From assembly GCF_004345005.1 (NCBI RefSeq), contig NZ_SMMX01000005.1:172681-236680 (forward strand): a DNA stretch of 64,000 nt. The letters run 5' to 3'. The notes beneath the pieces were generated by a model. That model was not told the origin of the DNA. It ran no database searches and was given only the letters and a program-made list of their open reading frames with translations. Of the stretch, positions 26,468 to 34,904 are shown piece by piece; the first letter of the stretch is position 1; the number at the start of each line of letters is the position of its first letter. Source of the stretch: Extibacter muris (GTDB lineage Bacteria > Bacillota > Clostridia > Lachnospirales > Lachnospiraceae). A program made the translations under genes and the position numbers.

Positions 26468-27505
26468 ATGAAAAAACAAAATCTAATCAATTTAGTTAAA
26501 TATCATGTAGAAAAAAAAGATGATGCATTTATTAACGAAGTTGCAACAATCGCTCGTGCTTTTGATGCTAAAGGAGATAACGCGGTAGCACAGTATCTTA
26601 TGGAATTGATTTCTACGGCGAATTTTTATGTGCCACAAGCAAGTTATAAAAATTTAAACTATTTAAGAAAAGTAAATTATTCGACCAATCCATTGATTTT
26701 GCCAGATGTTATAGAACAAGATATTATTGGTATTACAAAAGCTATAAGTAATAAAGTAGGTTTGTCTAAATTCCTTTTTTATGGAAAGCCGGGTACAGGA
26801 AAAACAGAGTCGGCGTATCAGATTGCAAGAATATTAGAACGAGATATTTTGTCTGTTGATTTTGAACAACTTATCGACAGTAGGCTTGGGGAAACTGCAA
26901 AAAATGTTGCAAAACTATTTGACGAAATTAATCATTTGCAATATGGGAAGGTAATTATTGTATTTGATGAAATTGATTCATTAGTTTTAGATAGAATCAA
27001 TAGCAATGATTTAAGAGAAATGGGACGAGTTACCTCAGTTTTCATTAGAGAGTTAGAAGAACTTAATGAAAATATTGTACTGATTGCAACCACAAATTTA
27101 TTTGAAAAATTTGACAAGGCAGTCGTACGTAGATTTGATGCAACAATATCATTTAACCGTTATAGTAAAGAGGATCTTATTGAAATTGCAGATTCTATGT
27201 TGACAACGAGCCTGAAAAAAGCAAGTAATTTACGAAAAGATATTAGATTGTTTAATAAGATTTTGAAAAATCTAAAGGAAATTCCATATCCTGGAGACTT
27301 AAAACAAATAATTAAAACGGCTGTAGCATTTAGTGACGAGACAAATGAGTACGACTATTTGCGGAAAATTTATCTCGCATTGAATCCGACAAATGAGGAA
27401 ATGCAACTTCAAAAATTGAGCGAAGAGGGATATACAGTTAGGGAAATAGAAATTCTATCCAGAGTACCTAAAAGTAGCGTTTCGAGAAAGTTGAGGGAAG
27501 AGTAA
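26468..27505 (+). CDS. AAA+ ATPase, IetA-like partner of the subtilisin protease
   Basis: 345-residue classic AAA+ protein: Walker A YGKPGTGKTES near residue 105, Walker B IIVFDEIDSL near 163, sensor-1 IATTN near 203, arginine region VVRRFDA. The C-terminus ends in a helix-turn-helix-like tail (GYTVREIEILSRVPKSSVSR). The next gene, a subtilisin-like protease, starts one base after its stop. An ATPase plus subtilisin pair is the make-up of IetAS, described as a plasmid incompatibility/toxin module and as an anti-phage system. GAGGTG precedes ATG 26468. The pair is distinctly AT-rich compared with the transfer genes, so it is probably cargo of separate origin. Confidence 0.8.
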   Translation: MKKQNLINLVKYHVEKKDDAFINEVATIARAFDAKGDNAVAQYLMELISTANFYVPQASYKNLNYLRKVNYSTNPLILPDVIEQDIIGITKAISNKVGLSKFLFYGKPGTGKTESAYQIARILERDILSVDFEQLIDSRLGETAKNVAKLFDEINHLQYGKVIIVFDEIDSLVLDRINSNDLREMGRVTSVFIRELEELNENIVLIATTNLFEKFDKAVVRRFDATISFNRYSKEDLIEIADSMLTTSLKKASNLRKDIRLFNKILKNLKEIPYPGDLKQIIKTAVAFSDETNEYDYLRKIYLALNPTNEEMQLQKLSEEGYTVREIEILSRVPKSSVSRKLREE

Positions 27506-29755
27506 ATGAATAAGATTTTACAAGTGAAATTGAAATTCTCAAATGAGAAGAATAATCAACGTCCGAACGCAAGAAATTTAAGAGCACATGCAGAAACTTC
27601 AATTGATAAGATTGACAGTATATGTGATGATTTGCGAACTATATTACGATTTTATAAAAATTCTCCCCAATTTTTAGAAAATATTTTAGTTGATGTAAAT
27701 TATAACGATATTATAGCAAAATCTAATAGAGTGCAGGCGTTATTAAAACCATCAGGGAAGAAAACTAATGATATGGTAGTGGGAGCAAGATTTTCAGATG
27801 CTCCAGAAGGTCAAGAAAATCATATTATAACCTATTATGTGGATAGAATGACCATAGAAAATACAATAGAAAATTTAAAGAAAGTAAAAAAGTTTTTACA
27901 AAATAAGTTGAATGGGAAGGCTACTGCAAGCAATTTTAATGAACCTGATAATAAGTTAAAGTATGAGGGGTATGAACTTTCAAAAAGTAAGATCCGCGAT
28001 TTTATAGTAGATTGTTCAGTGGTTGAATCGCTTTCAGTGCCACATATTTCTAATGTTCCAGATAAAGAGTCGTTCCTTGTAACATTTTATAAGACAGAAC
28101 TGTCTGTTGCAAAACTCTTGGAAAAACTCAAAGTTGATGATATAAAGCATCAATATTATTTTTATGGTGATGATACGATTTCTGTAAATAAAGAATTATA
28201 TAATTTTTTAGAAACAAATGTACCATATCTTATTTCGATGGTATCATCTGATTTTTCGAAAATTACATTGGCAGATATAAAAGAAGATAATGCAGAAGAA
28301 GAGATAATTATCCCTGATCCGGCTCATGAACCTACCATAGGAGTCATTGATACCTTGTTTGACGAAAATGTATATTTTGGTAATTGGGTTGAAAACGTTG
28401 ATTATTTGGATGAAATAGAAAAGTTGATGGATAAGGGGAAAGATAGAACTCATGGAACGGCAATTTCTTCCATAATAGTGGATGGACCAAGATTGAATCC
28501 TTGGTTAGATGACGGATGCGGAAGATTTAAGGTTAGACATTTTGGAGTTTGTGCTGAGAGAATATCTACAGTAAAGTTGATGAAAAAAATTAAGGAAATT
28601 ATTGCAAACAATTCTGATATTCATGTGTGGAATCTTTCTTTAGGAACAGACGATGAGGTGTCAAAAAATTTTATATCGTATGACGCAGCAGTATTAGATG
28701 AGTTACAAGCTCAGAAGAATATTGTTTTCGTTATTTCGGGAACTAATGATAATCGTAGCACAAAAAATGGAATATTGAGAGTTGGTTCGCCAGCAGATTC
28801 ACTTAATTCAATAGTAGTTAATTCAGTTCGTCGGGATGGAACTCCAGCAAGTTATTCAAGAAAAGGTAATATTTTGTCTTTTTTTAATAAACCTGATGTT
28901 TCATACTATGGTGGAGATTATAACGAAAGAATTAAGGTTTATACTTCAAATGGAGAAATGAATGAATATGGGACTTCTTTTGCAGCACCATGGATTAGTA
29001 GAAAGTTATGTTATTTAATTGATGTTGTGGGTTTACCAAGAGAGGTGGCAAAAGCTCTTATAATAGACTCTGCTGCAGGATGGGAATATAAATTAGGTGC
29101 ATATAAAAACAAAGATATTTTAGGATATGGTGTTATTCCTATAGACATATCTAGAATACTGTCTTCTGAGAGTAGAGAAATAAGGTTTATTGTTTATGGG
29201 ACATCACAGTCATACAAAACAACAAATTATGCAATTCCGGTTCCAAGAGATGATGAAAATAAATATCCATATATAGCAAGAGCAACGATGTGTTATTTCC
29301 CAGATTGTAGTAGAGCACAAGGGGTCGATTATACTAACCGAGAATTATCGATGAAGTTTGGACGAGTAAAACCTAATGGGCAAATAGATGATATAAATGA
29401 AAATATACAGGACGAAGAAGGACTACATGCAGATGAACGTCAATCAAGAAAAGAATTTAGAAAATGGGAAAATACAAAATTTATTTCCAAGGTGCTAAAG
29501 GCTAATCGTCCAATAGTATCTTATGGTGAGCGCTTGTGGGGAATATCAGTGATTTCTAAAGAACGTTTATCTTCTCAGATGGAAAAAGATTTAAATTTTG
29601 GTGCTGTAATTACGCTGAGAGAAGTTAATGGTATAAATAGAATAGAAGATTTTATTAAAGCATGTACCTTGAGAGGATGGATTGTATCAGAGATTGATGT
29701 TGAAAATCAAATTGATGTATATAATACAAATCAAGAGGAGATTGTATTTGATTAG
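27506..29755 (+). CDS. Subtilisin-like (S8) serine protease, IetS-like
   Basis: 749-residue cytoplasmic-type subtilase with no signal peptide. About 275 N-terminal residues of unknown fold precede the catalytic domain. The triad is visible: Asp in TIGVIDTLFD (near 284), His in RTHGTAISS (near 316), Ser in GTSFAAPW (near 491), with the oxyanion Asn in ISGTNDN. A C-terminal beta-rich domain of about 200 residues follows. It is coupled to the AAA+ gene upstream. In IetAS-type modules the protease is the likely effector and the ATPase the controller; that assignment is inference here. A terminator follows at 29811. Confidence 0.82.
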   Translation: MNKILQVKLKFSNEKNNQRPNARNLRAHAETSIDKIDSICDDLRTILRFYKNSPQFLENILVDVNYNDIIAKSNRVQALLKPSGKKTNDMVVGARFSDAPEGQENHIITYYVDRMTIENTIENLKKVKKFLQNKLNGKATASNFNEPDNKLKYEGYELSKSKIRDFIVDCSVVESLSVPHISNVPDKESFLVTFYKTELSVAKLLEKLKVDDIKHQYYFYGDDTISVNKELYNFLETNVPYLISMVSSDFSKITLADIKEDNAEEEIIIPDPAHEPTIGVIDTLFDENVYFGNWVENVDYLDEIEKLMDKGKDRTHGTAISSIIVDGPRLNPWLDDGCGRFKVRHFGVCAERISTVKLMKKIKEIIANNSDIHVWNLSLGTDDEVSKNFISYDAAVLDELQAQKNIVFVISGTNDNRSTKNGILRVGSPADSLNSIVVNSVRRDGTPASYSRKGNILSFFNKPDVSYYGGDYNERIKVYTSNGEMNEYGTSFAAPWISRKLCYLIDVVGLPREVAKALIIDSAAGWEYKLGAYKNKDILGYGVIPIDISRILSSESREIRFIVYGTSQSYKTTNYAIPVPRDDENKYPYIARATMCYFPDCSRAQGVDYTNRELSMKFGRVKPNGQIDDINENIQDEEGLHADERQSRKEFRKWENTKFISKVLKANRPIVSYGERLWGISVISKERLSSQMEKDLNFGAVITLREVNGINRIEDFIKACTLRGWIVSEIDVENQIDVYNTNQEEIVFD

Positions 29756-29810
29756 TATCAATTTTTAGATTAAGAGATTGTGCTTAAAAAAATTTATTTG
29801 AATAGCGTTA

Positions 29811-29853
29811 ACAAGGTATTGCTGAAAAATTTGGTAATACCTTGTTTTTTTTA
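29811..29853 (+). terminator. Intrinsic terminator after the ATPase/protease pair
   Basis: ACAAGGTATT (29811-29820) pairs with AATACCTTGT (29835-29844) and is followed by eight T. Confidence 0.9.
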
Positions 29854-29854
29854 C

Positions 29855-29903
29855 TTTACAAATAGCGAGTTTGAGATATAATAAGGATGTAACAGAACGG
29901 TTT
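29855..29903 (+). promoter_or_regulatory. Recombinase promoter overlapped by a spoIIID/att-like site
   Basis: TTTACA (29855-29860), 16-base spacer, TATAAT (29877-29882). The 22 bases from 29882 (TAAGGATGTAACAGAACGG and on) resemble the right half of the spoIIID target at the right junction, differing mostly at third codon positions, and also contain GTAACA and AGAACGGTT as at the left end of the element. The site would cover the -10 box and start point, so recombinase binding could repress its own gene. Alternatively it is a remnant of an older spoIIID junction. Confidence 0.6.
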
Positions 29904-29927
29904 AGTTATAACAGAAAGGTATCGGAT

Positions 29928-31463
29928 ATGAATATAGCTGCCTATTGCCGAGTTTCCACTGATAAAGCCGACCAGCTCAACAGTCTGGAAGCACAAAAAG
30001 AATTTTTCTCTGAGTACACCCAGCGTACCGGTGACAACTTAGTAAGATTATATGCTGACGAAGGAATTTCAGGCACAAAAATCAAAAATCGTAAAGAATT
30101 TTTACGCATGATGGCAGATGCAGAGCATGGACTGTTTGATATGGTGGTTGTAAAGGACATCTCCCGTTTTGCAAGAAATACGGTTGATCTTCTGCAGAAC
30201 GTCCGCAAGCTGAAAGCCTTGGGCATCGAAACGCAGTTCCTGACAGCCAATATGACCAGCATGGGAAATAGTGAATTTGTCCTGACGATTTTCGGTGCGC
30301 TGGCACAGGAGGAAAGCGCCAATACTTCTAAACGTGTGAAGTTCGGTAAGAAAATGAATGCGGAAAAAGGACGGGTTCCGAATATTGTGTACGGATATGA
30401 TAAAACCATTGGCGATTATTTCAATTTGGCAATCAATGAGGAAGAAGCAGCTGTTATCCGGCAGATTTATCGATGGTATATCGAAGAGGGATATGGTGCC
30501 GCTAAAATTGCAAATATGCTGAATGCCAAGGGTATCCGAACAAAGCGTAATTGCCAGTGGAGTCAGAATGCAACTTGCCGGATTCTGACAAATGAGCTTT
30601 ATACCGGTAAAATCATCAATGGTAAGCAGGAAGTAGCTGATTTCCTGACCGGACAGAGAACGGATAAAGATGAAACAGAGTGGATGGTGGTAGAACGTCC
30701 GGATTTGCGGATTATTGATCCGGAAATGTATGAAAAGGCACAGGAGATATTGCAGTTCAGAAGCAAAACCTTTAAGCTGGATAAAGAAAGACAAAGCAAT
30801 AAATATCTTTTTTCTACACTTATCAAATGTAAGGAATGCGGATGGTCTTTCAGGCGAACCGTTCGTACCTATAAGAATACTTATATTCGCTGGGTCTGCT
30901 CTGGTCATAACGGACGTGGCGCCGATAGTTGCCCGAATGCCCAGACGGTAGATGAGGAAGAACTGATTGAAGTCTTGTCCGAATATTTTTCAGGACTGCT
31001 GAAAGCAAAGAAAAATGTCATTCGCCATGTGACAAGCGAATTCCAGCGGGTTTACAAGGCGAAAGACGAGAACTTGAATTACGAAAAAGAGCTAAATGCC
31101 CAACTTCAAAAGCTTCAAAAGATGCGTCAGAAATACATGGATATGTACACAGACGATCTTATTACCCGGGAGGAACTGAATGATAAAATCGGCGGCATGA
31201 GAAAAGAAATTGAACGGCTGGAAAACGAACTGAAGATGGTAGCGTATCATCTTACCAAAGGGGAACAATTGGAAAGCGTCCTCGGAAGGACATTCAAAGA
31301 GATTGAGGATATAACAGATGTACACCAGATGACCAATGCCCAGCTGAAACGCATTATCCAGAAAATCGAAGTGGATAAAGACGGGAATGTGGATATTTAC
31401 CTGCGTTTGCTTGGGGATTTGGGCTTGGACGAAACCGTTCTAATTCATCACGACGAAACATAA
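29928..31463 (+). CDS. Large serine recombinase (integrase/excisionase of element A)
   Basis: 511-residue TnpX/integrase-type serine recombinase. The catalytic domain starts NIAAYCRVSTDKADQLNS with the nucleophile Ser near residue 9, then ISRFARNTVDLLQNVR and EESANTSKRVKFGK. A recombinase domain follows (GAAKIANMLNAKGIRTKRN), then a zinc ribbon (CKECGWSF and CSGHNGRGADSC) and a long coiled coil. ATG 29928 has AGAAAGG upstream; the frame is also open to TTG 29871. The stop codon (31461-31463) overlaps the att core, so the last codons depend on the junction. It is the obvious enzyme for integration into, and perhaps excision from, spoIIID. Confidence 0.92.
   Translation: MNIAAYCRVSTDKADQLNSLEAQKEFFSEYTQRTGDNLVRLYADEGISGTKIKNRKEFLRMMADAEHGLFDMVVVKDISRFARNTVDLLQNVRKLKALGIETQFLTANMTSMGNSEFVLTIFGALAQEESANTSKRVKFGKKMNAEKGRVPNIVYGYDKTIGDYFNLAINEEEAAVIRQIYRWYIEEGYGAAKIANMLNAKGIRTKRNCQWSQNATCRILTNELYTGKIINGKQEVADFLTGQRTDKDETEWMVVERPDLRIIDPEMYEKAQEILQFRSKTFKLDKERQSNKYLFSTLIKCKECGWSFRRTVRTYKNTYIRWVCSGHNGRGADSCPNAQTVDEEELIEVLSEYFSGLLKAKKNVIRHVTSEFQRVYKAKDENLNYEKELNAQLQKLQKMRQKYMDMYTDDLITREELNDKIGGMRKEIERLENELKMVAYHLTKGEQLESVLGRTFKEIEDITDVHQMTNAQLKRIIQKIEVDKDGNVDIYLRLLGDLGLDETVLIHHDET
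31429..31462 (+). repeat. attR of element A with attP half-site
   Basis: ACGAAACCGTTCTA (31429-31442), then 15 bases, then core ACATA (31458-31462). It is the inverted counterpart of the left-end arm and is followed directly by spoIIID sequence. Confidence 0.75.
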
Positions 31464-31638
31464 GGATGTGACGGAGCGGCTCTTACAGATCAATCCGGCT
31501 CTGGCTAACCAGGCGCGCAAGGTGCTGGACATGAACAAGTCTGAGCGCCATATCCGCGGCGGGATGGCTACGCGTGAAAAGTATCTGCATAGCCGCCACG
31601 ATGAGGAACAATGCGTTCACAGTGAAAGTATGGTATAA
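31462..31638 (+). pseudogene. spoIIID: spoIIID 3' part, downstream of element A
   Basis: Encodes KDVTERLLQINPALANQARK and on through HIRGGMATREKYLH to TAA 31636-31638. This is the second half of SpoIIID, including the conserved RHxRGGxAT segment. It has no start signal of its own. Joining codon 38 (CAT, 18104-18106) to AAG 31462-31464 gives a continuous 96-codon gene with no missing or extra base, which shows that the split is recent or under selection to remain precise. Confidence 0.92.
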
Positions 31639-31688
31639 TACATACATATACTGAAACGGACTTGTGTACGAATGAAGGAGATACGGTA

Positions 31689-32231
31689 TTGAGAAGAACA
31701 GGAAAGCCTGCATCTGTAATTCTGGCCTGCCTGCTCACAGTGGTGGCTGCAGCATGCGGTATTACAGGATGTAAAGGTGAAGAAAAAGCGGAAGCGAAGA
31801 AGAAGGCAGAGATTGTCCTCTGGCATTACTGGGACCTTCCGCATCAGAGGAGAACGCTGGAATCGCTTGTGGATGGCTATAACCAGTCCCAGGATGCCGT
31901 CCGGGTTAAGACAAGGTATATACCTGACGCGGACTTCAAAAAAGAACTTGCGCTTAGCATAGCGGATAGCAAGACGCCGGACATCGCGCTTGTCGATTCT
32001 GTCGATTTCCAGTTTTTTCATTCCATGCAGCCGTTCGTGGATCTGACGGATGAGATCCAAGAGCTGGGGCAGTATCTGCCATCGGCAGTGGAGCCATGTA
32101 CGGTAGAGGGGCGCACGCGCGGGCTTCCGGCGGGGCTCAACTGTACCGCCCTGTTCTATAACGCCGATATGTTTGAAGAAGCAGGCCTGTCCGTACCCGG
32201 GACGTGGGAAGAATTCCAGCGGCTTCAATGA
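31689..32231 (+). pseudogene. Solute-binding lipoprotein gene, 3' truncated by deletion
   Basis: The first 180 residues of a family-1 extracellular solute-binding protein: lipoprotein signal ending in GITGC, then EIVLWHYWDLPHQRRTLESL and GLPAGLNCTALFYNADMFEE, up to TWEEFQRL. Such proteins are about 430 residues, so more than half is gone. TTG 31689 follows AAGGAG by 9 bases. At about 32213-32224 the sequence passes into the middle of a sensor-kinase gene in another frame. The parent was the binding protein of a carbohydrate ABC transporter, probably controlled by the two-component genes that follow. Confidence 0.8.
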
Positions 32232-32940
32232 GATGGTAAAGCACATCGAGATGCTCATCGACCAGGTGAAAGCCGCTATCCTGGAACAGAAGAATGCGGA
32301 GCTGTCCGCTTTGGAGGCCCAGATCGATCCACATTTCCTCTATAATACGCTGGATACCATCAACTGGAAGGCCATTGAAAGAGGCGAGTTTGAAATCAGC
32401 GGGATGGTGGGAGCGCTGGCGGACATCCTGAGGTACACGGTTAAGAACGCAGGGGGCGAGACGTCCATAGAGCAGGAACTGTACTGGCTCCGCCAGTATA
32501 TCATATTGCAGAGCGCCAAGGCGGGCAAAGAGATGCTGGTTCGGCTGGATGTGCCGGACAGCCTGAGAGGCTGCCGCATACATAAGCTGCTGCTGCAGCC
32601 TTTTGTGGAAAATGCCATCAAGCACGGAATGAAGCACAAAGAAGGGGAGTGCAGGATTGACATCACCATGCGCAGTACAGAAAGCCAGATCCACATCATC
32701 ATCACGGACAATGGGACAGGCATAGCCGCCTCCACGCTTGCGGGGCTTAATTCTCAGGAACTGGAGAATGATACGGAATATGCCGGGAACCATCTTGGAA
32801 TTACGAATGTCAGAAAGCGGCTCAGGTTATATTACGGGGAGCAGGCCGATATCTATTTTGAGAGCAGGCCTGGCTCCTATACGAAGGTACACCTGTTTAT
32901 TCCGGCGGTACCCGCCGGGGAAGGAGGAACACGGGCATGA
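32221..32940 (+). pseudogene. YesM-type sensor histidine kinase, 5' truncated by deletion
   Basis: Contains only the end of the HAMP/helical linker (FNEMVKHIEMLIDQVKAAIL), the His_kinase phospho-acceptor helix (AQIDPHFLYNTLDTINWKAI, His at about position 38) and the HATPase domain (QPFVENAIKHGMK, ITDNGTGI, GNHLGITNVRKRL). The membrane and sensor parts are missing, so signal input is lost. The frame is open a little further upstream (32173) but that part is solute-binding-protein DNA. The stop overlaps the start of the response regulator (ATGA). Confidence 0.8.
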
Positions 32941-34457
32941 AAATCGTAGTGGTAGAAGACGAGGCGCCAATCAGGAACGGCATGAGCAAGCTGCTGGAAA
33001 AGATCAATCCTGAATATGAGCTTGCGGGTACGGCAGAAAACGGACTGCAGGGGCTGGAGCTGATCGAGAGGGTAACCCCCGATCTCGTCATCATGGATAT
33101 TCATATGCCGGACATGGACGGGCTTACGATGCTTGCAAAGGTCCGGGAAAAGGGGATGAACTGCAAAGCCATCGTCTTGTCTGCATATTCGGACTTCTCT
33201 TATGCCAAGATAGCGATCGAGCTTGGAATTGAGAACTACCTGCTGAAGCCGATCAAGATCCCGGAGCTGAAGCGGGCGCTGGAACAGGTGGAGAGAACGC
33301 TCATAGAGCAGCAGAGCAAGGAGGAGTTCTTCACGCTGGAAAATATATTTTACCGCAGCGCGACGGGGCAGTTCAAGTCTGACAGACAGACGGATATCAC
33401 ATTGGAAGAACACTTCCGTATCGCTCCGGACGAGGAGATTACGGTTCTGCTTGTCAAGCTCAGCGGCTGCTACGCCGTCTACCATGATACGGTCCGGTCG
33501 CTGCTGGAAGAGACGGGCATCCACAAGGGTACGTTTTCCTCCTGCCTGCTGGAGCTTGAGGAGAGAGAAAGCGTCATCATGCTTCTCTATAAGACGGACG
33601 ATAAAGAAGAGCTGCGGCAGTATTTTCAAAAAGCCGTCATGCCTATGCTCTGCGGCCAGGTAAAAGGCAGCATCACGGCTGTCTGGCAGTCATGCGAAGG
33701 TCTGGCGGGAGTGAATCCGGCGCTGGCGAAGATGAGGGAGACTCTGGAATGGAATCTCGTCCTTGGACGGGAAACGCTCATCAGCGAGACCCGGATAGGA
33801 CAGACGGAGCCTGTACCGGTCAAGTATCCGGTGGACATAGAGACGCAGGCCAGGCAGGCAATCGTCTCCAACAACAAGGCGGAGTTTGAAGCGTGCACGA
33901 AGCGGCTGAAAGAATATTTCCTGGCGGCTGTGCACGCACCGAAGGAGATAAAAGAAGCCTGCACCCGCTACTGCATGGCAGTGTACCATACGGCCAAAGA
34001 GGCGGGCAAAGTGTCTGAGGATATATCGACCCAGGACATCATGAATAAGATAACTCGCGCCTATACGTGGGAGCAGATAGGGGAAGCGTACCGCCAGTTC
34101 TTTGAAGGGCTCAGGTTCCACCGGGAAGAGGAGGCCACGAGCCTTATGGTGCAGCGTGCGGCGCAGCTCATACAGGAGTACTATAACCAGGGGATTACGT
34201 TGGAAGAGATTGCACGTAAGCTGTGTGTATCGGAAGAATACCTAAGCGCCCAGTTCAAGAAAGAGACGGGCAGGACATTTACAGAGACGATCCGCGGCTA
34301 CCGGATAGAGAGGGTGAAAGAGCTGCTTCTTCAGACAACCCTGAAGCTGAACCAGATAGCAGACCTTGCCGGCTATACGGACCCGAAATACATGAGCAAG
34401 GTATTCAGGGATGAGGTGGGAGTGACGCCTGCAGAATATCGGAAGTTGAATAATTAG
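32937..34457 (+). CDS. YesN-type response regulator with AraC DNA-binding domain
   Basis: 506 residues. Receiver domain at 1-125 with acidic pocket VVEDEAP, phospho-acceptor Asp in LVIMDIHMPDMDG (near 55), and Lys in LLKPIK. A middle region of about 270 residues follows, then a C-terminal AraC/XylS double helix-turn-helix (residues 405-505, EEIARKLCVSEEYLSAQFKK and ADLAGYTDPKYMSKVFRDEV). It would control the adjacent sugar transporter, now deleted, and has lost its kinase sensor, so it may be uncoupled or respond to another kinase. GGAGG lies 11 bases before the ATG. Confidence 0.9.
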   Translation: MKIVVVEDEAPIRNGMSKLLEKINPEYELAGTAENGLQGLELIERVTPDLVIMDIHMPDMDGLTMLAKVREKGMNCKAIVLSAYSDFSYAKIAIELGIENYLLKPIKIPELKRALEQVERTLIEQQSKEEFFTLENIFYRSATGQFKSDRQTDITLEEHFRIAPDEEITVLLVKLSGCYAVYHDTVRSLLEETGIHKGTFSSCLLELEERESVIMLLYKTDDKEELRQYFQKAVMPMLCGQVKGSITAVWQSCEGLAGVNPALAKMRETLEWNLVLGRETLISETRIGQTEPVPVKYPVDIETQARQAIVSNNKAEFEACTKRLKEYFLAAVHAPKEIKEACTRYCMAVYHTAKEAGKVSEDISTQDIMNKITRAYTWEQIGEAYRQFFEGLRFHREEEATSLMVQRAAQLIQEYYNQGITLEEIARKLCVSEEYLSAQFKKETGRTFTETIRGYRIERVKELLLQTTLKLNQIADLAGYTDPKYMSKVFRDEVGVTPAEYRKLNN

Positions 34458-34510
34458 GGTAGAAAAATGTCGAAATCTGGACAAATCCTGCTAAATATTT
34501 CTACCTTTTT
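34458..34510 (+). terminator. Terminator after the response regulator
   Basis: GGTAGAAA (34458-34465) pairs with TTTCTACC (34498-34505), followed by TTTTTG. The loop is long. Confidence 0.6.
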
Positions 34511-34650
34511 GAAAAATTTCCACCTTTTTAATGAAACAATATATGGTAACATGGCAATAATAAAATGGAACATATGGACTAGATATTGAAAAGCTCATTG
34601 AACATTCAACGTTCGGTGCGCATAGATTAAAAAGGTAAGGAGAGATTATT

Positions 34651-34881
34651 ATGAGTAGAAAGACAGTGGTATTTCAAAGACCTGACGATGTCTTAGACTT
34701 TGTTAACAAGGTGGGCAAGTATCCTTATGATATGGATATGAAGCGTGGCAGATTCATCGTAGACGCAAAGTCTATATTAGGACTTATGAATCTCGGACTA
34801 AAGAATAAGATTGAGCTGCAAGTCTATCATGACAGCTGTGACGAGCTCTGGCATGATATCGAAAAATACATCGCGGCGTAA
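34651..34881 (+). CDS. Second HPr-like small protein
   Basis: 76 residues (MSRKTVVFQRPDDVLDFVNK, then GRFIVDAKSILGLMNLGLKN). The segment D-A-K-S-I-L-G-L-M matches the HPr helix-2 region that normally carries the regulatory serine (K-S-I-M-G-V-M-S), but there is no active-site histidine. It therefore has an HPr fold without the phosphocarrier site and is a cousin of the gene at 3851. AAGGAGAG is upstream. It has its own unit between a terminator and the MATE leader. Confidence 0.65.
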   Translation: MSRKTVVFQRPDDVLDFVNKVGKYPYDMDMKRGRFIVDAKSILGLMNLGLKNKIELQVYHDSCDELWHDIEKYIAA

Positions 34882-34904
34882 TATAGCACTTGAAGGAGGA
34901 AACC

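Larger units (their letters stand above)
18103..31462. mobile_element. Element A: Tn4451-like integrative mobilizable element in spoIIID
   Basis: A 13.36-kb insertion between the two halves of spoIIID, bounded by the shared 5-base sequence ACATA (18103-18107 and 31458-31462). It carries tnpV at the left end, an XRE regulator, a small serine recombinase, a MobV relaxase, a CHC2 primase, a VapE-type helicase, an AT-rich AAA+/subtilisin pair, and a large serine recombinase whose stop codon overlaps the right junction. TnpV plus a MobV relaxase plus a large serine recombinase is the Tn4451/4453 arrangement. Whether it leaves during sporulation is inference. Confidence 0.9.

Noticed and set aside
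29871..29927. Recombinase start at TTG 29871
   Set aside because: It overlaps the promoter's -10 region; ATG 29928 has a proper ribosome site and gives the standard N-terminus.
32877..33629. Minus-strand frame opposite the response regulator
   Set aside because: No motifs and no start signal; the plus-strand gene explains the open frame.
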